From positions 5,394,001 through 5,458,000 of the forward strand of contig NZ_RJKL01000001.1 of NCBI RefSeq assembly GCF_003751945.1: a stretch of 64,000 nucleotides of DNA. Reading direction: 5' to 3'. Under the pieces are notes generated by a model, which was not told the DNA's origin, did not search any database, and saw only the letters and a list, made by a program, of their open reading frames with translations. Origin of the DNA: Couchioplanes caeruleus (GTDB taxonomy: Bacteria; Actinomycetota; Actinomycetes; Mycobacteriales; Micromonosporaceae). The position numbers and the translations under genes were made by a program. This document shows, in pieces, positions 8,922 to 16,788 of the stretch (its first letter is position 1; every line of letters begins with the position of its first letter).

Positions 8922-9505
8922 CCGCCGACCGCGCCGCCCGGATCGCCTCCGAGATCTTCGCCCCGGCGGTCCTGGTGGCCGGTCTGCTGCTGGTGGTCGG
9001 CTGGCACGCCGGCGAGACCGCCGGCGTCTCCCGCTGGTGGGGCCTGCCCGGCGCGCTGTTCGCGGCGGGCATCCCCCTGGCGTACGTGCTCCGCGGCGTA
9101 CGCACCGGCCGCCTGACCAACCACCACATCCCGGAACGGGAACACCGCCGGGTTCCTCTGCTGTTCGGCATCGCCTCGGTGGCGGTCGGCCTGGTGGCCC
9201 TCGTCCTGCTCGGCGCGCCCCGGGATGTGCTCGCCCTGATGGCGGCGGGCGGCACCGGCCTGCTCGTGTTCACCGCGGTGACCCACTGGTGGAAGATGTC
9301 CATCCACGCCGGAGTGGCCGCGGGCACGGCGGCGACGCTGACCGCCGTCTACGGCCCGGCGGCGTTGCTCACCGTGCCCTTCGCCCTGCTGGCATGCTGG
9401 GCCCGGGTGCGTCTCGCGGCCCACACCACCCCTCAGGTGATAGCCGGCGCGATCGTCGGCGCCGCCATCGCCGGCACGGTCTTCCCGGCGCTCCGGGCCG
9501 TCTGA
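8918..9505 (+). CDS. PAP2-like integral membrane protein
   Basis: A 195-residue protein with about six hydrophobic segments. It starts at GTG 8918 in a GTGA overlap with the gamma-lyase stop. Three short motifs resemble membrane phosphatidic-acid-phosphatase (PAP2) signatures: HHIPEREHRR after helix 2, HWWKMSIHAGVAAG corresponding to the PSGH block, and ARVRLAAHTTPQVIAGAIVG corresponding to the SRxxxxxHxxxD block. The last Asp is replaced by Gln (TTPQV), so catalysis is doubtful. A lipid-phosphate phosphatase or transport role is only a possibility. Confidence 0.75.
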   Translation: MTADRAARIASEIFAPAVLVAGLLLVVGWHAGETAGVSRWWGLPGALFAAGIPLAYVLRGVRTGRLTNHHIPEREHRRVPLLFGIASVAVGLVALVLLGAPRDVLALMAAGGTGLLVFTAVTHWWKMSIHAGVAAGTAATLTAVYGPAALLTVPFALLACWARVRLAAHTTPQVIAGAIVGAAIAGTVFPALRAV

Positions 9506-9533
9506 GGTAGATCACGATTTGTACGGTCGGACC

Positions 9534-9983
9534 ATGAATTCCTACGGAGAAGCCACGGGCTCGGCGGCACTGCAAGGACTCATGACCGGCGTGTGGGTCG
9601 CCGCCGGCGAGCTGTCACCGGCGAAACGGCGACTGGCCCGGGTGGGCACGGTGGCGACGGCGGCCGGCGCCTACGCGATCCGGGAAAGGGTGTTTCCGGC
9701 CCCCGCCCTCCCCGGCGCCGATGACAGCGACACCGAGGAGGAACCGGTCTCGCCGGAGGTGATCAGCAAGGCCAAGCTGATCGGCATCGGCGCCGGCGTC
9801 GCCGTATCCGTCGCGGTGATGGTGGCCGGGCACCGGCTGGAGAAGCGCTGGCTCGCCGCCCTGATCCGTGACGGCCACGCGCATCCGTACCGTGCCTTGG
9901 CCGTCCGCATGGGATTGATCTCGTTCGGAGTGGCCCTGGCCCCCGACCTGATCCGCGCTCGGGAGGCCCGCCGAAGCCGTTGA
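9534..9983 (+). CDS. Hypothetical small membrane protein
   Basis: A 149-residue protein beginning MNSYGEATGSAALQ; it also has an in-frame GTA-TTTG upstream region that adds five residues if a GTG/TTG at 9519 is used. One clear transmembrane segment spans LIGIGAGVAVSVAVMVAGHRLEKRW, and weaker hydrophobic stretches occur near AARVGTVATAAGAYAI and MGLISFGVALAPDLI. An acidic linker DDSDTEEEPVSPEV sits in the middle. No function recognised. It stands alone between the PAP2-like gene and the MFS transporter, both co-directional. Confidence 0.65.
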   Translation: MNSYGEATGSAALQGLMTGVWVAAGELSPAKRRLARVGTVATAAGAYAIRERVFPAPALPGADDSDTEEEPVSPEVISKAKLIGIGAGVAVSVAVMVAGHRLEKRWLAALIRDGHAHPYRALAVRMGLISFGVALAPDLIRAREARRSR

Positions 9984-10016
9984 CCTCAACCATGGTGGAG
10001 GTCCTAGGTTGCGACG

Positions 10017-11360
10017 GTGACAGGAATCCTGCGGCGGCCCTACGCCCTGACCACCGTCGGCGCCTGGAGCTCGGTCTTCCTCGCCGCCTTCGAATCCCTG
10101 GCCGTCACGACGATCATGCCGGCGGTCACCGCCGACCTGAACGGGCGCAGCCTGTACGCGCTCGCCTTCTCGTCCACTCTGGCCGCCGGCGTGGTCGGCA
10201 TGGTCGCGATCGGCTCGTGGGCCGACCGGCGCGGGCCCGCCGTGCCGCTGCTCGTCGCGACGTCGCTCTTCGTGGCGGGCCTGCTGGTCGCGGGCACGGC
10301 CACCACCATGCCGGCCTTCGCCGCCGGCCGCTTCCTGCAGGGCGTGGGCGCCGGCGGTGAGACGGTCGCGCTCTACGTCCTGGTCGCCCAGGTCTACCCG
10401 CCCGCCCTGCACATCAAGCTCTTCGGTGCGTTCGCGTCGGCGTGGGTCGTACCGTCGATGATCGGACCCTTCGCGGCCGGTCTCGTGACCGACGTGTGGA
10501 GCTGGCACTGGGTCTTCCTCGGCGTGGTCCTTCTGGTCGCGGCGGCGACCGCTCTGATGGTGCCGGCCCTGCGCGGGCGCGACCGCCCACCCGCGGACCG
10601 GCTCCCGGTCTCACCGGGGGACATCCGCCGCATCGCCCAGGCCGCGGTCGTGGCCGCCACCGTGGTCGCCCTCAGCTCGCTCGACGGGATCGACCGGCAT
10701 GTCGCCTGGCTGGTCGCTCCGGCGGTCCTCGCGGTGATGGCGCTCGCGCTGCGCCGCCTGGTGCCCTCGGGCACCTATCGGCTGCGCCCGGGCCTGCCCG
10801 CGGCGGTCGCTCTCTGCGCGACCGCGGGAGGCGTCTTCTTCGGTACGGAGGTCTACCTGCCGCTGCTGCTGCACGACCGGTACGGCCTGCCGACCTGGCT
10901 CTCCGGCATCACCCTGACCAGCGGGGCGGTGGCCTGGGCGCTGGCGTCGGCCGTCCAGGCCCGGCTCGGCGAACGTGCCGCCGCGGCCACGGCCCTGCGC
11001 GTGGGTGCCCTGCTGCTGGCGAGCGGCGCATCGGTCGAGCTGGCGACGGTGCTGTGGCGTCTGCACCCTGCTGTCGCGGCGCTGGGCTGGTTCGCGGCGG
11101 GCGCCGGGATGGGCACGCTCTATCCGCGGATCAGCGAGCTGGTCCTGGCCGGCTCGGCGCCGGACGAGGCGGGCTTCAACACGGCGGCGAAGAGCATCGC
11201 GGACGCGGTGGGCGGGAGCGCCTCGCTGGCGGTGGCGGGATTGCTGTTCGCGATCGCACCCTTCGCCGGGCCGTTCACGTTCGCCACCGCGCTGGGTGTG
11301 GTGACCGTGACCGTTGCGTTCCGTGCATCGGTGCCACTACCTAAAGTAATGACCGCCTGA
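10017..11360 (+). CDS. Major facilitator superfamily transporter
   Basis: A 447-residue polytopic protein with 12 or more hydrophobic segments. The MFS loop 2-3 signature is seen as GSWADRRGPAVPLL, and the motif GRFLQGVGAGGETVALYVLVAQVYPP is characteristic of the drug:H+ antiporter-like subfamily. The final helix region holds MGTLYPRISELVLAGSAPDEAGFNTAAKS. GTG 10017 starts the protein (MTGILRRPYALTTVGAW). The substrate is unknown; export of a drug or metabolite is the usual role for this branch. No regulator is adjacent. Confidence 0.9.
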   Translation: MTGILRRPYALTTVGAWSSVFLAAFESLAVTTIMPAVTADLNGRSLYALAFSSTLAAGVVGMVAIGSWADRRGPAVPLLVATSLFVAGLLVAGTATTMPAFAAGRFLQGVGAGGETVALYVLVAQVYPPALHIKLFGAFASAWVVPSMIGPFAAGLVTDVWSWHWVFLGVVLLVAAATALMVPALRGRDRPPADRLPVSPGDIRRIAQAAVVAATVVALSSLDGIDRHVAWLVAPAVLAVMALALRRLVPSGTYRLRPGLPAAVALCATAGGVFFGTEVYLPLLLHDRYGLPTWLSGITLTSGAVAWALASAVQARLGERAAAATALRVGALLLASGASVELATVLWRLHPAVAALGWFAAGAGMGTLYPRISELVLAGSAPDEAGFNTAAKSIADAVGGSASLAVAGLLFAIAPFAGPFTFATALGVVTVTVAFRASVPLPKVMTA

Positions 11361-11483
11361 GTTCTCTCGGTATAGGTGCCTGGCCGAACGGTCATTGCAG
11401 TCACGCTCCGCTATGGAAAGGGCAAATCATTACGTAGCGTTCCCGAGGCTGGGTTCGACCGGCTCGGAGAACGAGGAGCAAGA

Positions 11484-12167
11484 ATGCGCCGTATCGCCGC
11501 CATGCTGAGCACGATGTCGCTCGCCTGCGGGCTCCTGGTCGTCGCTTCTCCCGCGCAAGGCGCCCCGGCATCGTCCGCCCCGGCGCCGTCCGCGCGGGCG
11601 GCAGCCGCGCCCCGCACGGTCTATCTCACCTTCGACGACGGACCGTCCAGCACCTGGACGCCCCGGTATCTCGACGTGCTCAAGAAGTACAACGCCAAGG
11701 CGACGTTCTTCACCACCGGCCAGAACGCCAAGGCGCACGCGAAGCTCAGCGCTCGCATCCACCGCGAGGGGCACCTGCTCGCCAACCACACGTGGAGCCA
11801 CGCCAACCTGACCAAGCTCAGCAAGTCCTCGGTGAAGAGCCAGCTCACGCGCACCCAGAGCGCCCTCGGTCGATACAAGAGCGCCTGCATGCGCCCGCCG
11901 TACGGTGCCACCAACACGTCGGTGCGGCGCTGGACGAAGGAGGTCGGCCTCAAGACGGTGCTGTGGGACGTGGACAGCCGCGACTGGGAGAACTCTCAGA
12001 CCTCGACCGCCATCTACCAGCGGGTCATCCGGAACGTGCACAACGGCTCGAACGTCCTGATGCACGACGGCGGAGACTCCCAGCGCGACTCCCTGGCGGC
12101 ACTGAAGCGGATCCTCCCGAAGCTGAAGAGCATGGGCTACACCTTCAAGATCGTGCCCAACTGCTAG
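11484..12167 (+). CDS. Secreted polysaccharide deacetylase (CE4/NodB)
   Basis: Metal-dependent deacetylase likely acting on N-acetylated cell-wall or chitin-type glycans outside the cell. The 227-residue precursor has a signal peptide (MRRIAAMLSTMSLACGLLVV, cleavage near ASPAQGAPA). All five CE4 motifs are present: TFDDGP (catalytic and metal Asp), HTWSHANL (metal His pair), RPPYGA, the VDSRDW block, and LMHDGG. A ribosome-binding site GAGGAG lies 7 bases before ATG 11484. The gene is followed by a small hairpin at 12192-12208. Confidence 0.95.
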   Translation: MRRIAAMLSTMSLACGLLVVASPAQGAPASSAPAPSARAAAAPRTVYLTFDDGPSSTWTPRYLDVLKKYNAKATFFTTGQNAKAHAKLSARIHREGHLLANHTWSHANLTKLSKSSVKSQLTRTQSALGRYKSACMRPPYGATNTSVRRWTKEVGLKTVLWDVDSRDWENSQTSTAIYQRVIRNVHNGSNVLMHDGGDSQRDSLAALKRILPKLKSMGYTFKIVPNC

Positions 12168-12191
12168 CAGCCTCGGCGGGACGGCTCCAGC

Positions 12192-12208
12192 CCTTCCCGG
12201 TGGGAAGG
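12192..12208. terminator. Hairpin downstream of the deacetylase gene
   Basis: CCTTCCC and GGGAAGG form a 7-bp perfect stem around a GGT loop, 24 bases after the stop codon of the deacetylase gene. No T-tract follows, which is common in high-GC actinomycetes. A terminator is the simplest reading. Confidence 0.5.
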
Positions 12209-12220
12209 CCGGCACTCGGT

Positions 12221-12313
12221 CTATTCGTCGGCCAGCAGGGTGCCGACCGGGCCCAGGTCGAGGTTGAGGTCCACGAGCGCCACCGGGCGCTGCACGGGTG
12301 TCAGGTCCGTCAT
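12221..12313 (-). CDS. Possible 30-residue peptide
   Basis: A short open frame reading MTDLTPVQRPVALVDLNLD, then LGPVGTLLADE before a TAG stop. It has hydrophobic-acidic composition and good third-position GC. The only upstream purine-rich stretch is GGCGGGGCGG, part of a hairpin stem, so a ribosome-binding site is not convincing. The frame stays open upstream to 12601, but that part reads through two inverted repeats and looks noncoding. I list it because the 443-bp gap holds no other gene; I cannot assign a function. Confidence 0.2.
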   Translation of the reverse strand: MTDLTPVQRPVALVDLNLDLGPVGTLLADE

Positions 12314-12398
12314 GGCCGCCCCGCCAGGGCTCCGGCGGGGCCGCGGACGAGCACGCGCCCACGGCCCGTGGCCTCCAGCCGGAGCCCGCCTCAGACGG

Positions 12399-12436
12399 CG
12401 AGTGGTCGGGCGATCCTGCGATCGCCCGACCACTCG
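12399..12436. terminator. Perfect 17-bp inverted repeat with 4-base loop
   Basis: Arms at 12399-12415 (CGAGTGGTCGGGCGATC) and 12420-12436 are exact reverse complements, separated by CTGC. It is one of the strongest hairpins in the window and lies in the middle of the 12168-12610 gap. Two more stems flank it: 8 bp at 12318-12325/12334-12341 and 10 bp at 12481-12490/12503-12512. It could be a bidirectional terminator, a structured RNA or a protein-binding site. There is no T-tract. Confidence 0.6.
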
Positions 12437-12610
12437 GGACGTCGGTGCCTCATGGGTGAGGTGATGTCGCATCGTCTCCTCCGCTCGTCGTCGAGGGGAA
12501 GGCGACGAGCGGCGGCTCGGTGTCGCATACCCGTCGGTGCGGCGGGCGGTCATCCTTTCGGGTGCGGCGGTGACGCTGGCGCGGCGCGTCGTCGGCCGCA
12601 CAATGCTGGG

Positions 12611-13531
12611 GTGCTAAACCAGACATCTAGTGATTCCTGGCAGCATCTACTTGAAATGCCGCGAAAGTCATTCTGGGCGCGCCTGCCGTTCGGCGTCCGG
12701 ATGACCTCGGCCGGCCTGGGCGTGCTCGCCCTGGTCGCCGGCACGGCAGGTGGAGTGGCCGCCATGACCGGCGATGAGCAGGCCCGCGCGGTCACCGCCG
12801 TCAAGCAGGAGGCCGTGGCCGCCGCACCGCCGAAGCCGCCGGCCCAGCCGCCGGCCGTGCCGGCCGGCCTCGCCGGGCAGGCCGGCGACAAGGCGGCCGT
12901 CGGCGACGACCGGTCCGCTCCGGGCGAGGCGGACCGTACGGCCACGCGCGCCCCACGCCGGGCAGCCCACGCGCCGGTCGCGAAGTCCCCGGCGAAGCAC
13001 GCCGCTCGCACGGCGGCGGCCGGGCCGGTGGTCCGCACCGAGCGGGTCTCGGAGACGCACACCATCCCGTTCCAGACCATGCTGGTCCGGGACCCGTCGT
13101 TGCCGCGCGGCAGCAAGCGGGTGCAGACCCGGGGCGTGCCGGGGGAGCGGGTGCTGCACTACGAGGTGACCTACACCGGCACGAAGGAGACCGCGCGGCG
13201 GCTGGTCGCCTCGACCGTCACCCGCGAACCCCAGCATCGGGTGATCGCGTTCGGCAACCGGCAGGCCCCCGGGGACGGCCACGACGGCCGTGACCGCGAC
13301 CGGGACCGGGATCGGGACCGCTGGTGCGGGGACGACCGGGGTGAATGCACGCCGGCCGGACGCGCCGCCGTGTGCAGCGACGAGACGATGCCCGAGGAGG
13401 AGAATCTCCTCGATCAGCATCTGGGTCTGCTCAGTGCGGAGGACCTGAACGCCCTGGACCTGACGCTGCCCTGCGACGAGGGGCCCGCGCCGGCCGAGAA
13501 GCCGGAGGCCGAGAGCCCGGGGAGGACCTGA
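12611..13531 (+). CDS. Membrane-anchored G5-domain protein
   Basis: A 306-residue protein that would be anchored by one transmembrane segment (residues about 34-52, GLGVLALVAGTAGGVAAMTG) with its bulk outside the membrane. After an Ala/Pro-rich linker (residues 60-130) comes a G5 domain, recognised by RTERVSETHTIPFQTMLVRDPSLPRGSKRV and GVPGERVLHYEVTYTGTKE; G5 domains bind N-acetylglucosamine-containing glycans in Rpf and adhesins. A low-complexity Asp-Arg run follows (RDRDRDRDRDRDRW, about 13290-13320), then two cysteine-containing segments. GTG 12611 gives MLNQTSSDSWQ; ATG 12656 (MPRKSFW) is the alternative. No hydrolase domain is present, so it is probably a wall-binding protein. Confidence 0.8.
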   Translation: MLNQTSSDSWQHLLEMPRKSFWARLPFGVRMTSAGLGVLALVAGTAGGVAAMTGDEQARAVTAVKQEAVAAAPPKPPAQPPAVPAGLAGQAGDKAAVGDDRSAPGEADRTATRAPRRAAHAPVAKSPAKHAARTAAAGPVVRTERVSETHTIPFQTMLVRDPSLPRGSKRVQTRGVPGERVLHYEVTYTGTKETARRLVASTVTREPQHRVIAFGNRQAPGDGHDGRDRDRDRDRDRWCGDDRGECTPAGRAAVCSDETMPEEENLLDQHLGLLSAEDLNALDLTLPCDEGPAPAEKPEAESPGRT

Positions 13532-13549
13532 CGACGGGAGGATGGCGGC

Positions 13550-14383
13550 GTGGCCTTGAGCGATGCGCGACTGTACGAGCTGGCGGAGCGTCTGGTGGCG
13601 GTGCCGGGAGTCGCCGGCGTCCTGCTCGGCGGCAGCCGCGCGCGGGGCACGCACACTCCCGACTCCGATACGGACCTCGGGCTCTACTACCGTCCTCCGC
13701 TCGACGTCGCCGCGCTCAACGCCCTCGCCCGCGAGGTGGCCGGCCCCCACGCCAAGGTCACCGCGCCCGGTGAGTGGGGGCCGTGGGTGGACGGCGGCGG
13801 GTGGCTCACCGTGGACGGCGCCGCCGTGGACTGGATCTACCGCGACCTCGACCGGGTCGCCCGGGCGGCGGAGGAGGCCGAGCGCGGTCGGTACGCGTTC
13901 CACACCCAGGCCGGGCACCCGCTCGGCGTCGCGGATTTCGCGTACGCCGGGGAAGTGGCCCTGGGTGTGATCCTGGCCGACCCGTCCGGCGAGCTGGCCG
14001 CGCTGCGGGCGCGCACCCGGACCGTCCCGCCGGCGCTGCGCGAAGCGCTGGTGAAGGGCCTCTGGGAGGCCGACTTCCTGATCGGCGTGGCGCGCAAGGC
14101 GGTGTCGCGTGGCGACTCGGCCTACGTCGCCGGCTGCCTCTTCCGCATCGTCGGCGTCTGCGCCCACGCCCTGCACGGCGCGGCCGGGCGGTGGCTCGTC
14201 AACGAGAAGGGCGCGGTGGCCGCGGCGGCGGCGCTGCCCGGCGCGCCCGAGCGGTTCCGGGAGCGGGTCGACGCGCTCTTCGCCCGGGTGGCCGCCGATC
14301 CGCTGCAGTTGTCGGCGGCCCTCGACGCGGCCACGGACCTCATTCTGGAGACCGCCGACGCGTGCGCCATGATGTCGCGATGA
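13550..14383 (+). CDS. Nucleotidyltransferase domain protein
   Basis: A 277-residue cytoplasmic protein of the polymerase-beta nucleotidyltransferase superfamily. The signature GGSRARG with the downstream DSDTDLGLYY supplies the two metal aspartates; the third is likely in VDWIYRD. The helical C-terminal half (residues 150-277) resembles the DUF4037-like or kanamycin-nucleotidyltransferase C-terminal region. It probably transfers a nucleotide to a small molecule, protein or RNA, but the substrate is unknown. GTG 13550 is preceded by GGGAGG. Its stop overlaps the peptidase E start in an ATGA. Confidence 0.85.
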   Translation: MALSDARLYELAERLVAVPGVAGVLLGGSRARGTHTPDSDTDLGLYYRPPLDVAALNALAREVAGPHAKVTAPGEWGPWVDGGGWLTVDGAAVDWIYRDLDRVARAAEEAERGRYAFHTQAGHPLGVADFAYAGEVALGVILADPSGELAALRARTRTVPPALREALVKGLWEADFLIGVARKAVSRGDSAYVAGCLFRIVGVCAHALHGAAGRWLVNEKGAVAAAAALPGAPERFRERVDALFARVAADPLQLSAALDAATDLILETADACAMMSR

Positions 14384-15117
14384 CCGCCGATGAACCCACC
14401 ATTCTCGCCACCAGCGCCGGCTTCGAGCGGGGCGCGCACGGACTCTTCGACCTGCGCCCCGGCCCGATCCATCACTTCGCCGCCGAGCTGGCGAACGCCG
14501 GTCCGGACGCCAGGTTCTGTTTCCTGCACCAGGCCATCGGCGACCCGGAGAACTGGATCGGTGCCACGTATGCGGCCTTCGCGAAGACCGGTTACCGGGC
14601 GTCGCATCTGCAGCTCTTCCCGATGCCCAACCACGAGGACATCCGCGCGCACCTGCTGGACCAGGACGTCATCTGGGTCAACGGCGGCAGCGTCGCCAAC
14701 CTCTGCGCAGTCTGGCGGGTGCACGGCCTCGAGGAGATCCTGCACGAGGCGTGGCAGGCGGGTGTGGTGCTCGGTGGCGTCTCGGCGGGCTCGATCTGCT
14801 GGCATGCCGGCGGCAGCACGGACAGCTATGGGCTGAAGCTGCGCGGGTTCACCGACGGGCTGGGCTGGCTGCCGTACAGCAACGGGGTGCACTACGACGC
14901 CGAGGAGCAGCGCCGCCCGATGATGCACAAGCTGATCGGCGACGGGACGCTGCCCGACGGGTACGCGACCGACGACGGCGCCGGCCTTGTCTATCGCGGC
15001 ACCCGGCTCGCCGAGGTGGTGGCCGACAAGGAGGGTCCGCTGGGCTACGAGCTGAAGCGGGCAGCGGACGGCTCGGTCGTCGAGACGCCGCTGCCCACCC
15101 GCGTGCTGAAGTACTAG
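14380..15117 (+). CDS. Peptidase E-like serine peptidase (S51)
   Basis: A 245-residue protein of the S51 family, which includes alpha-aspartyl dipeptidase and cyanophycinase. The nucleophile elbow is GGVSAGSICWHAGG, and IWVNGGSVANLCAVW matches the GG-x-N motif before it. It is translationally coupled to the nucleotidyltransferase by ATGA. The TAG stop at 15115-15117 is immediately followed by the TAG of the convergent ThuA gene, so the two coding regions abut without a single spacer base. Confidence 0.9.
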   Translation: MTADEPTILATSAGFERGAHGLFDLRPGPIHHFAAELANAGPDARFCFLHQAIGDPENWIGATYAAFAKTGYRASHLQLFPMPNHEDIRAHLLDQDVIWVNGGSVANLCAVWRVHGLEEILHEAWQAGVVLGGVSAGSICWHAGGSTDSYGLKLRGFTDGLGWLPYSNGVHYDAEEQRRPMMHKLIGDGTLPDGYATDDGAGLVYRGTRLAEVVADKEGPLGYELKRAADGSVVETPLPTRVLKY

Positions 15118-16788
15118 CTAGGGGAGCGTCCACCGCTGGTTGGCGCCGCCGTGGCAGTCCCAGATGTGGATCTGCTGACCGTTGACCGGGCGGTTGGCGC
15201 TGACGTCGAGGCAGCGGCCGGACTGCGGGTTGCGGATCGTGCCGTCCGGCTGCGGCGCCCAGGTCTGGGCGCCGGTGCCGTTGCACGTCCACAGTTGCGC
15301 CCGGGTGCCGTTGGCCGTGCCGCCGCCGGCGACGTCCAGGCACTTGCCCAGCGCCTTGATGTCTCCGCCGGACGTGACGGTCCAATTCTGCGCGTTGGTC
15401 TGGTTGCACGTGTAGAGCTGGACCTTCGTGCCGTCGGCCGTACCCGCGCCGGCGACGTCGAGGCACTTGCCGGCCAGGCCGACGACGGGTCCGGTGCGCG
15501 GGGGGTTCGGGCCGCCGAGCTCCCTGACGCGGACGTTGCGGAAGGACACGTCGTCGCCCGCACCGTGGTTCTGCAGGCCGATGTGTCCGGCCAGGGAGCG
15601 CGCCGGGTCGGTGTTGGTGAAGTCGTTGATCTTTCGGCCGTTGAGGAAGATTTGCAGGCGTTCGCCCTCGACCAGGAGCTCGAAGGTGTTCCACTCGCCG
15701 GACGGGTTCAGTGCGGCGTCGCGGGCGGCGAGGTCGGCCGACTTGAAACCGTAGACCGCGCCGGTGGTGCGGTCGGGTGCGTCGGTGGCGTCGATCTGCA
15801 CCTCATAGCCGTTGTTCACCGCGGACCACGGGTCGTTCGACGGCGGGAAGCCGAGGAAGACGCCGGAGTTGTCGTCGCCGGCCGTCTTCCAGTCGAGCTT
15901 GAGCGAGTAGCTCGTGAACTGCGCGGCGCTGTACCAGAACAGGCCCATGCCGCCGGTGGAGGTCAGGGTCGCGTCCGCGTTGGTGAAGCCGCCCGGGCCG
16001 GCCTGGGACCAGCCGGTCGTCGCGCCGTCGTAGAGCTTCGAGTAGCCCGTCTCGGGGCGGCAGTCGGCGTGAGCCTGTCCGGCCGCGTACCGGATGCCGC
16101 CGAGCAGGTGGGCGCGGAAGGCGGGATCGGCGTACGACTCTCGCGTGTGCCCGCCGCCGGTGTAGAAGGAGCGGCCGGCGTCGAGCGTCTTGCACCACGC
16201 GTGCGGGTGGTCGGCGCCCATCCGGCCGCCGGAGTACGTGCTCTCGTCGAGCGTGGCCAGCACGTGCGCGGTCGAGCGGGCGTTGGTGCGGTAGTCGTAC
16301 CACTCGTCGGTGCGGTTCCAGCGCTGCGGCAGGTGGGCGGTCGCCGCGTGCGCCCGGTCCTCGAGCACCACGGTGGCGGATTGGATCGCCGGGTGGGAGG
16401 CGAACCAGGCGCCGACGAGCTCGCCGTAGAAGGGCCAGTCGTACTCCGTGTCGGCGGCGGCGTGCACGCCCGCGTACCCGCCTCCGCCGCGGATGTAGCT
16501 CTCGAAGGCGGCCTGCTGCCCGGCGTCGAGGACGTCGCCGGTGGTGTTGAGGAAGACGACCGCCTCGTACCCGGCGAGGCCGGCTGTGGTGAAAACGGCC
16601 GGGTCCTCGGTCGCGGTGACCGAGAAGCCGTGCTGGGCGCCGAGGTCGCGGACGGCCTGGGTGCCGGCTGCGATGGAGTCGTGCCGGAAGCCGGTCGTCC
16701 GGGAGAAGACCAGCACGTCGTACGGATCGTCGGCGGCCACCACCGGTGCCGGGATCAGGAGCAGGGCGGCGAGCAGTTTGCCGATCAT
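15118..16788 (-). CDS. Secreted ThuA / 3-keto-disaccharide hydrolase (DUF1080) / ricin-type lectin protein
   Basis: A 556-residue exported protein. Signal peptide MIGKLLAALLLIPAPVVA; residues about 22-235 are a ThuA/trehalose-utilisation domain (YDVLVFSRTTGFRHDSI, GGGGYAGVHAAADTEYDW); about 240-430 is DUF1080, the 3-keto-disaccharide hydrolase fold (GYSKLYDGATTGWSQAG, NNGYEVQIDATDAPDR, GHIGLQNHG); the last 120 are a ricin-type beta-trefoil with three Q-x-W repeats. ThuA relatives and DUF1080 proteins act on 3-keto sugars (family knowledge). ATG 16788 overlaps the stop of the sugar-dehydrogenase gene, so the two are coupled. Cleavage of an oxidised disaccharide outside the cell is my inference. 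Confidence 0.9.
   Translation of the reverse strand: MIGKLLAALLLIPAPVVAADDPYDVLVFSRTTGFRHDSIAAGTQAVRDLGAQHGFSVTATEDPAVFTTAGLAGYEAVVFLNTTGDVLDAGQQAAFESYIRGGGGYAGVHAAADTEYDWPFYGELVGAWFASHPAIQSATVVLEDRAHAATAHLPQRWNRTDEWYDYRTNARSTAHVLATLDESTYSGGRMGADHPHAWCKTLDAGRSFYTGGGHTRESYADPAFRAHLLGGIRYAAGQAHADCRPETGYSKLYDGATTGWSQAGPGGFTNADATLTSTGGMGLFWYSAAQFTSYSLKLDWKTAGDDNSGVFLGFPPSNDPWSAVNNGYEVQIDATDAPDRTTGAVYGFKSADLAARDAALNPSGEWNTFELLVEGERLQIFLNGRKINDFTNTDPARSLAGHIGLQNHGAGDDVSFRNVRVRELGGPNPPRTGPVVGLAGKCLDVAGAGTADGTKVQLYTCNQTNAQNWTVTSGGDIKALGKCLDVAGGGTANGTRAQLWTCNGTGAQTWAPQPDGTIRNPQSGRCLDVSANRPVNGQQIHIWDCHGGANQRWTLP

Noticed and set aside
11440..11470. GGTTCGACC string resembling a tRNA T-loop
   Set aside because: No acceptor, D or anticodon stems can be formed around it; it is upstream of the deacetylase gene.
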